Shown here: positions 6,617 through 10,070 of the stretch, piece after piece | How positions within the stretch are numbered: the first letter of the stretch is position 1 | Layout of the letters: every line of letters starts with the position of its first letter | NCBI GenBank assembly: GCA_934675225.1 | Contig: CAKUQA010000019.1 | Location: forward strand, 1 to 10,070 | Origin: an uncultured Candidatus Melainabacteria bacterium | GTDB lineage: Bacteria; Cyanobacteriota; Vampirovibrionia; Gastranaerophilales; Gastranaerophilaceae | Length of the DNA: 10,070 nt | Direction: 5' to 3' | Position numbers and translations under genes: made by a program | The notes under the pieces: generated by a model | Told to the model about the DNA's origin: nothing | The model's database searches: none | Seen by the model: the letters and a program-made list of their open reading frames with translations, nothing else

Positions 6617-6760
6617 CATGCATATCAAACATAGAGTCTGTTTATGAAAAATTTGTACATAGTATATCTTAGAGAATAAGCCTGTTACATTTTAAACCAA
6701 ACCGCTAAAGAAAAAATCTTGTCGCAACCCCGAATAAGTGTCTGGATATAACAAGCTTAC
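6591..6760 (-). ncRNA. Candidate structured small RNA of about 170 nt, possibly 6S-like
   Basis: There is no ORF here, but a promoter-like pair lies upstream and a strong intrinsic terminator downstream, bounding a transcript of about 170 nt. Its ends can pair: minus-strand GCTTG-T-TATATC-C-AGACA (6756-6739) with TGTTTGATATGCATGC (6631-6616) forms about 15 pairs, counting G-T wobbles, broken by two bulged bases and one mismatch. Inside, TCTTTAG can pair with CTAAGA to start an inner stem. A long closing helix, large internal bubble, about 170-180 nt length and 3' terminator fit the general plan of 6S RNA, the RNA polymerase regulator. I see no sequence signature that proves that family. tmRNA, SRP RNA and RNase P hallmarks are absent. 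Existence is moderately supported; the 6S identity is only a suggestion. Confidence 0.5.
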
Positions 6761-6766
6761 ATTTAT

Positions 6767-6795
6767 ATAATACCGTTTTTTAACACAGTTTTCAC
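6767..6795 (-). promoter_or_regulatory. Putative promoter of the candidate small RNA
   Basis: On the minus strand, GTGAAA (6795-6790, four of six -35 matches) and TATTAT (6772-6767) are spaced by 17 nt. The predicted start is a G near 6760, right at the foot of the closing helix. A second pair further upstream, TTAGTT (6844-6839) and TATAAT (6821-6816), also with 17 nt, would give a start near 6809. Tandem promoters are therefore possible. Confidence 0.45.
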
Positions 6796-6874
6796 CACTC
6801 TTTAGAATAACTTTTATTATAAACTTATAACAAATTAGAACTAATCCTAAAGAACTAGTTTTTTATTTTAGCTA

Positions 6875-6902
6875 TTGCAATATTTTTTTTTTATATTATA
6901 GT
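6875..6902 (+). promoter_or_regulatory. Possible promoter of the tRNA-Gly / MscS transcript
   Basis: TTGCAA (6875-6880) and TATAGT (6897-6902) are 16 nt apart, with a run of ten T between them. The start would fall only a few bases before the tRNA, leaving almost no 5' leader, so the exact -10 is uncertain. The tract is so AT-rich that chance matches are likely. Confidence 0.3.
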
Positions 6903-6910
6903 AGAGTTAT

Positions 6911-6983
6911 GCGGAAGTAACTCAATGGCTAGAGTACCTGCCTTCCAAGCAGGCTGTTGCGAGTTCGAGTCTCGTCTTCCGCT
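6911..6983 (+). tRNA. tRNA-Gly (anticodon UCC)
   Basis: A complete cloverleaf can be drawn. The acceptor stem is GCGGAAG (6911-6917) with CTTCCGC (6976-6982). The D stem is ACTC/GAGT (6920-6923 with 6932-6935). The anticodon stem is CCTGC/GCAGG with loop CTTCCAA, giving anticodon TCC at 6944-6946, which reads GGA and related Gly codons. The T stem GCGAG/CTCGT contains one G-U pair, with loop TTCGAGT. The discriminator base is U at 6983. The 3' CCA is not encoded and must be added by a nucleotidyltransferase. Six T follow at 6983-6988 without a separate hairpin, so transcription may continue into the channel gene 31 nt downstream. Confidence 0.96.
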
Positions 6984-7014
6984 TTTTTAGTGCAAAATTT
7001 AGGGATATAAAACT

Positions 7015-7863
7015 ATGCTAGAGCAAATGGCGGTTAACGCGGATAATATTAATAAAGTTTTTTCTACTTTCAAAATAAGCATGTTTCTTGGAATAATTAT
7101 TAACATTGTAATTATTTCAGTTCTTTTTAAACTTACTGACGTATTCATTGGGAAATTAAAAAATAAATTTTTAACAACAGAAAATTCTTCGACACTTTTA
7201 CACATTTTCCCGATATTGGAAAGAGTAATAAAGATTTTGGTATTCTTCTTTATTACGGCATCATTTCTGCAAAGTCAAGGATATTCTTTGACTTCCCTAA
7301 TTGCAGGCTTTGGAATTACAGGATTAGCTGTTGGTTTTGCAGCTCAACAAACAATTGCATCCATGTTCGGAACTCTTGCGATTTTAACTGACAAAGTTTT
7401 TAAAATTGGAGATTATATAAAAGTTAACAATGTTGAAGGATATGTTGAAAATATTACTTTACATTCAACAAAAGTCAGAACTCCTGACAATTTTATGGTC
7501 ACTATTCCAAATAGCATTATAGATTCTAACATCGTTGAAAATGTATCAAGAGCAAAAAAACGAAAAATCCAAGTAATTTTTGGGGTTACTTACGACACTA
7601 GTGAAGAAAAACTACAAAAAGCAATAAATATAATTAAATCAACAATGAAATCTCGTCATGATGTTACGCAAGATTTTAGAGTTAACATTGATGCATTAGA
7701 TAACAGTTCTATCAATATCAAGTTATTCGGATACATAAAAACATCTTCAGTAATTACATTGGAAAAAGTTCGTGGAGAAATATTGTTTGAAATAATTAAA
7801 CAATTTAGAACTGAAGGAATTGACTTTGCGTTTCCATCTCAAACTGTTTATATTGCCAAATAG
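7015..7863 (+). CDS. mscS: Small-conductance mechanosensitive channel, MscS family
   Basis: An inner-membrane channel that opens under membrane tension to release solutes during hypo-osmotic shock. At 282 aa it is close to E. coli MscS in size, the minimal architecture. Predicted membrane helices are about 21-43, 65-85 and 91-120. The third is the pore helix with the Gly/Ala pattern LIAGFGITGLAVGFAAQQTIASMFG. The MscS beta domain follows (FKIGDYIKVNNVEGYVENITLHSTKVRTPDN...IPNS), then the cytoplasmic alpha/beta cage domain. The ATG has only a weak AGGGAT site 8 nt upstream; the next Met, at residue 5, is an alternative start. It lies 31 nt after tRNA-Gly and 17 nt before rlmH on the same strand, so the three may share a transcript. 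Confidence 0.95.
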   Translation: MLEQMAVNADNINKVFSTFKISMFLGIIINIVIISVLFKLTDVFIGKLKNKFLTTENSSTLLHIFPILERVIKILVFFFITASFLQSQGYSLTSLIAGFGITGLAVGFAAQQTIASMFGTLAILTDKVFKIGDYIKVNNVEGYVENITLHSTKVRTPDNFMVTIPNSIIDSNIVENVSRAKKRKIQVIFGVTYDTSEEKLQKAINIIKSTMKSRHDVTQDFRVNIDALDNSSINIKLFGYIKTSSVITLEKVRGEILFEIIKQFRTEGIDFAFPSQTVYIAK

Positions 7864-7880
7864 AAGAAAAATTATAAAAA

Positions 7881-8351
7881 ATGAACATAAAAATAATTGC
7901 ACTTGGAAAAATTAAAGAAAAATTTCTTAAAGAAGGTATTGACGAATTTTTAAAACGCCTCACACCTTATGCTTCAGTAGAAGTATTAGAACTATCACCG
8001 ATTGAAATTAAAGACGAAAACTTAACCGCAAAAGTTCTAGAACAAGAGGGAGAAAAAATTCTTTCTCATATCAAACCACAATCTTTTGTAATAACAATGG
8101 AAATTAACGGGAAAATGTTTTCTTCAGAAGAATTTGCCAAAAAGATTGAAGATTTAACAAATGATGGCACTAGTGAAATAATCTTTGTTATAGGTTCATC
8201 ATGCGGAATTTCACCAATCGTATCCAATAGAGCAAACTTAAAAATGAGCATGTCTAAAATGACATTTTTACATCAATTTGCCAGATTAATTCTAATTGAA
8301 CAAATTTATAGAGCATTTAAAATCATAAAAGGTGAAACATATCATAAATAA
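7881..8351 (+). CDS. rlmH: 23S rRNA pseudouridine-1915 N3-methyltransferase RlmH
   Basis: A SPOUT-class SAM-dependent methyltransferase that acts on assembled 70S ribosomes at pseudouridine 1915 of helix 69. At 156 aa it has the typical length. The start MNIKIIALGKIKEKFLKEGIDEFLKRL is characteristic. The C-terminal signature SMSKMTFLHQFARLILIEQIYRAFKIIKGETYHK, ending in YHK, is almost family-consensus. The SAM-binding loop reads FVIGSSCGIS (102-111), where most RlmH proteins, as I remember them, have IGG-x-x-G-L/F. The second Gly is Ser here, an atypical but possibly tolerated change. No good Shine-Dalgarno is seen; the region before the ATG is A-rich. It follows the MscS gene by 17 nt. Confidence 0.96.
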   Translation: MNIKIIALGKIKEKFLKEGIDEFLKRLTPYASVEVLELSPIEIKDENLTAKVLEQEGEKILSHIKPQSFVITMEINGKMFSSEEFAKKIEDLTNDGTSEIIFVIGSSCGISPIVSNRANLKMSMSKMTFLHQFARLILIEQIYRAFKIIKGETYHK

Positions 8352-8394
8352 GGCTATGAGCTATAATTTGCATCTTAAATAAATTTTTCGTCTA

Positions 8395-8409
8395 TTTGGT
8401 TTAACCAAA
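8395..8409. repeat. 15-bp perfect palindrome upstream of the M49-like peptidase gene
   Basis: TTTGGTT-T-AACCAAA has 7-bp arms around one central base. A one-base loop cannot fold as an RNA hairpin, so a protein-binding site on DNA is more likely than a terminator. It occupies the place where the -35 of the promoter with TATAAT at 8414-8419 should be. Confidence 0.5.
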
Positions 8410-8413
8410 AACA

Positions 8414-8419
8414 TATAAT
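8414..8419 (+). promoter_or_regulatory. -10 element of the probable M49-like gene promoter
   Basis: A perfect TATAAT lies 36 nt before the ATG at 8455, with the start of transcription expected near 8426. No good -35 hexamer is present at 16-18 nt; the palindrome at 8395-8409 sits there instead. This suggests a promoter that depends on, or is blocked by, a regulator (inference). Confidence 0.45.
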
Positions 8420-8454
8420 ATATGGTACAATTTTCGACAAAAGGAGAAATTTAT

Positions 8455-10070
8455 ATGAAACAATTTGAACTTAACCTTCCAATGGAAGAACTCGAAATGC
8501 GTACTGACAAAGACCATTTAATGACAAAAAAGATGCTAAAATGTGATGCACCCGAATATTTAGAACTTGCAGACGGAGACAAAGAAACACTTAAACATTT
8601 GGTTAAAGCCGCATATATACTTGAAAAAATTAATATGCAAATTGATTGCCATCACAATCTTGAATTCAAGGCTTTTTTAGAAGAAGAAATAAAAAAAGGC
8701 AACAAACAAGCAGAATTAACAAAAATTTTATTTGATGCTCAAAAAGGAATGAACGCAATTGACACAATGTCAAATAAAATTAATCTTGCAAAAGGAATAA
8801 CCGAAAAATTAGGGAAAGGTGTTTATCCTGAAGATTTGTCAAAAGAAGAATTTCATTCAATTTTAACCAAAATGATTAATGAAGGTAAAATAGAAGAAGT
8901 CAAAAAGATATTAACTCAACGTTCAGTTGTAGAAAGAAAAGGTGACGAACTTGTTGGTATTGACTATATAGACAAATTTAAAGACGACTTTAACAAAATG
9001 GCTGATGAAATAGATAAAGCCGCTGAAACATCTACAAATGCAGATTTTACAGAATACCTAAAACTTCAATCAAAAGCTTTGCGCACAGCAGATCCAATGC
9101 TTGATGCTTATGCAGATAAAAAATGGGCTACTTTGCAAGATACACCTCTAGAATTTACAATTACCAGAGAAAATTATGAGGACGAAATGACCGGTACTAT
9201 TGCAGAAAACAAAGATTTATCTGCTCTTTTAGAACAACACGGGATAAAAGCTACTCCAAAAGACTTTTTAGGTGGCAGAGTCGGGATTGTAAATAAAAAG
9301 GGGACAGAAGCTCTTATGGCAATAAAACAATATCTTCCAACTCTTGCTCAAAATATGCCTTATGCAAATGAATATGAACAAAATATTTCACCCGATAAAG
9401 ACACAAAACAAACTATGGTTGACGTTGACTTGGTTGCTGTATGTGGAGATGTTGGGGCTTACAGAGGCGGTATTACATTGGCAGAAAACCTTCCGAACGA
9501 CGACAAATTATCTCTTACAATCGGTGGAGGAAGAAGAAATGTTTACCATAGGCAAATCCGCTTTATCAGCGATATGAAAAAACTTCAAGAAAGACTTGAT
9601 GCAATACTAGATAAAGAACAACACAAATATTATCTTGATGAAGCTGATCATTGGTTTACAATAGGGCATGAAAATGCTCACTCTCTTGGACCTAAAAAAG
9701 CTTGTGAAACTTTAGGGAAATACAGAAATATTATCGAAGAAAATAAAGCTGATATGGGCTCATTGGCTTTTGTTGACTTATTGACAGAACTCGGGATGTA
9801 TACAGAAGAACAACGCAAACAAATTATTGTAACTACTGTTGCTGATAACTTCTTGAAATCAAAACCAACAATGAGTCAAGCTCACAGAGTTCGTACCGTA
9901 ATGCAAAATAAATATTTTTCAGAACGCGGAGCTTACGACATTATTGATGGAAAAATTCACGTTAATATTGACAAAGTTGTTCCTATTGCAAAAGAAATGT
10001 TATCAGAAATTATTCGAATTCACATTGACGGAGAATTTGAAAAAGCTGAAAAATATTTTCTTGACAACTT
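8455..10070 (+). CDS. M49-like zinc metallopeptidase (dipeptidyl peptidase III-related), 3'-truncated by the window edge
   Basis: The reading frame is open for 538 codons to the edge. The start is fixed by AAGGAG at 8441-8446, 8 nt before the ATG; an in-frame ATG at 8422 has no ribosome site. Key motifs are HENAH (405-409), a HEXXH zinc site followed by SLGP, then EENKAD (428-433) supplying the Glu ligand, probably Glu429. Upstream, YEDEMTGTIAENKD, GGRVGIVNKKG and CGDVGAYRGGITLAENLPNDDKL match, from memory, the M49-related region found in short bacterial enzymes and at the C-terminus of plant NUDT3, where the classical HELLGH hexapeptide is a pentapeptide. The N-terminal 230 residues are mostly charged helices. 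No signal peptide is seen, so the enzyme is probably cytoplasmic and acts on short peptides. The M49-like fold is fairly sure; dipeptidyl activity is not proven. Confidence 0.85.
   Translation, partial: MKQFELNLPMEELEMRTDKDHLMTKKMLKCDAPEYLELADGDKETLKHLVKAAYILEKINMQIDCHHNLEFKAFLEEEIKKGNKQAELTKILFDAQKGMNAIDTMSNKINLAKGITEKLGKGVYPEDLSKEEFHSILTKMINEGKIEEVKKILTQRSVVERKGDELVGIDYIDKFKDDFNKMADEIDKAAETSTNADFTEYLKLQSKALRTADPMLDAYADKKWATLQDTPLEFTITRENYEDEMTGTIAENKDLSALLEQHGIKATPKDFLGGRVGIVNKKGTEALMAIKQYLPTLAQNMPYANEYEQNISPDKDTKQTMVDVDLVAVCGDVGAYRGGITLAENLPNDDKLSLTIGGGRRNVYHRQIRFISDMKKLQERLDAILDKEQHKYYLDEADHWFTIGHENAHSLGPKKACETLGKYRNIIEENKADMGSLAFVDLLTELGMYTEEQRKQIIVTTVADNFLKSKPTMSQAHRVRTVMQNKYFSERGAYDIIDGKIHVNIDKVVPIAKEMLSEIIRIHIDGEFEKAEKYFLDN

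Noticed and set aside
6591..6760. tmRNA, SRP RNA or RNase P RNA
   Set aside because: No tRNA-like ends, no GGAAGCAGC-type SRP loop and no RNase P signature such as GAGGAAAGTCC were found in the interval.
6999..7205. 68-aa minus-strand frame over the start of the MscS gene
   Set aside because: Antisense shadow of the first transmembrane region; no ribosome site or family resemblance.
8352..8394. Intrinsic terminator after rlmH
   Set aside because: Only a weak imperfect hairpin possibility (GGCT...AGCT) and no proper stem followed by a T run; not supported.
8422..8454. In-frame upstream ATG for the M49-like protein
   Set aside because: No ribosome site precedes it and it falls at or before the predicted transcription start; AAGGAG at 8441-8446 fits the ATG at 8455.
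9344..9577. 77-aa plus-strand reading frame inside the peptidase gene
   Set aside because: Shadow frame overlapping the M49-like coding frame, whose motifs are clear; no ribosome site or recognisable product.

Overview
The window is an AT-rich (roughly one third G+C by eye), gene-dense bacterial chromosome segment made mostly of core genes. A prepilin peptidase, a type IV pseudopilin with the N-terminus FTLAEVLITLGVIGVVAALTLPVLI, and the general style of the proteins recall gut Candidatus Gastranaerophilales (Melainabacteria, non-photosynthetic relatives of Cyanobacteria). That placement is an inference from memory of such sequences and is not proven here. I see no mobile element, CRISPR array or prophage.

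Left part (1-3557): the 3' part of a prepilin peptidase gene (+) runs tail to tail into a minus-strand cluster transcribed as pseudopilin > dnaA > ruvA. The peptidase is the kind of enzyme that would mature the pseudopilin. The cluster starts from a near-consensus sigma-70 promoter in a 134-bp divergent intergenic region (3558-3691). That region also serves a small helix-turn-helix gene (+, 3692-3907) and carries two strong inverted repeats, which makes it the most suggestive regulatory site in the window.

Middle (3904-6505): a second minus-strand cluster of a parvulin prolyl isomerase, an Xaa-Pro aminopeptidase and a SpoU/TrmH-family RNA methyltransferase. The genes overlap or abut, and a clear promoter lies upstream. 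The cluster's 3' end overlaps the stop of the HTH gene, so no terminator separates it from the pseudopilin-dnaA-ruvA cluster further down the same strand.

The 405-bp gap at 6506-6910 is not empty. It holds the parvulin promoter, a strong intrinsic terminator on the minus strand, and between that terminator and an upstream minus-strand promoter about 170 nt that can close into a long terminal helix. This is a candidate structured small RNA, possibly 6S-like.

Right part (6911-10070), all on the + strand: tRNA-Gly(UCC), a small MscS-type mechanosensitive channel, rlmH (a ribosome-maturation methyltransferase) and a long CDS open at the right edge. The last encodes a zinc metallopeptidase resembling family M49 (dipeptidyl peptidase III), in the pentapeptide HEXXH variant. 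A perfect 15-bp palindrome sits at the -35 region of its promoter.

Overall the content is largely housekeeping (replication initiation, recombination, rRNA/tRNA modification, peptide turnover, osmotic protection). The interest lies in the gene arrangement, the palindromic control region, the candidate RNA and the divergent peptidase.
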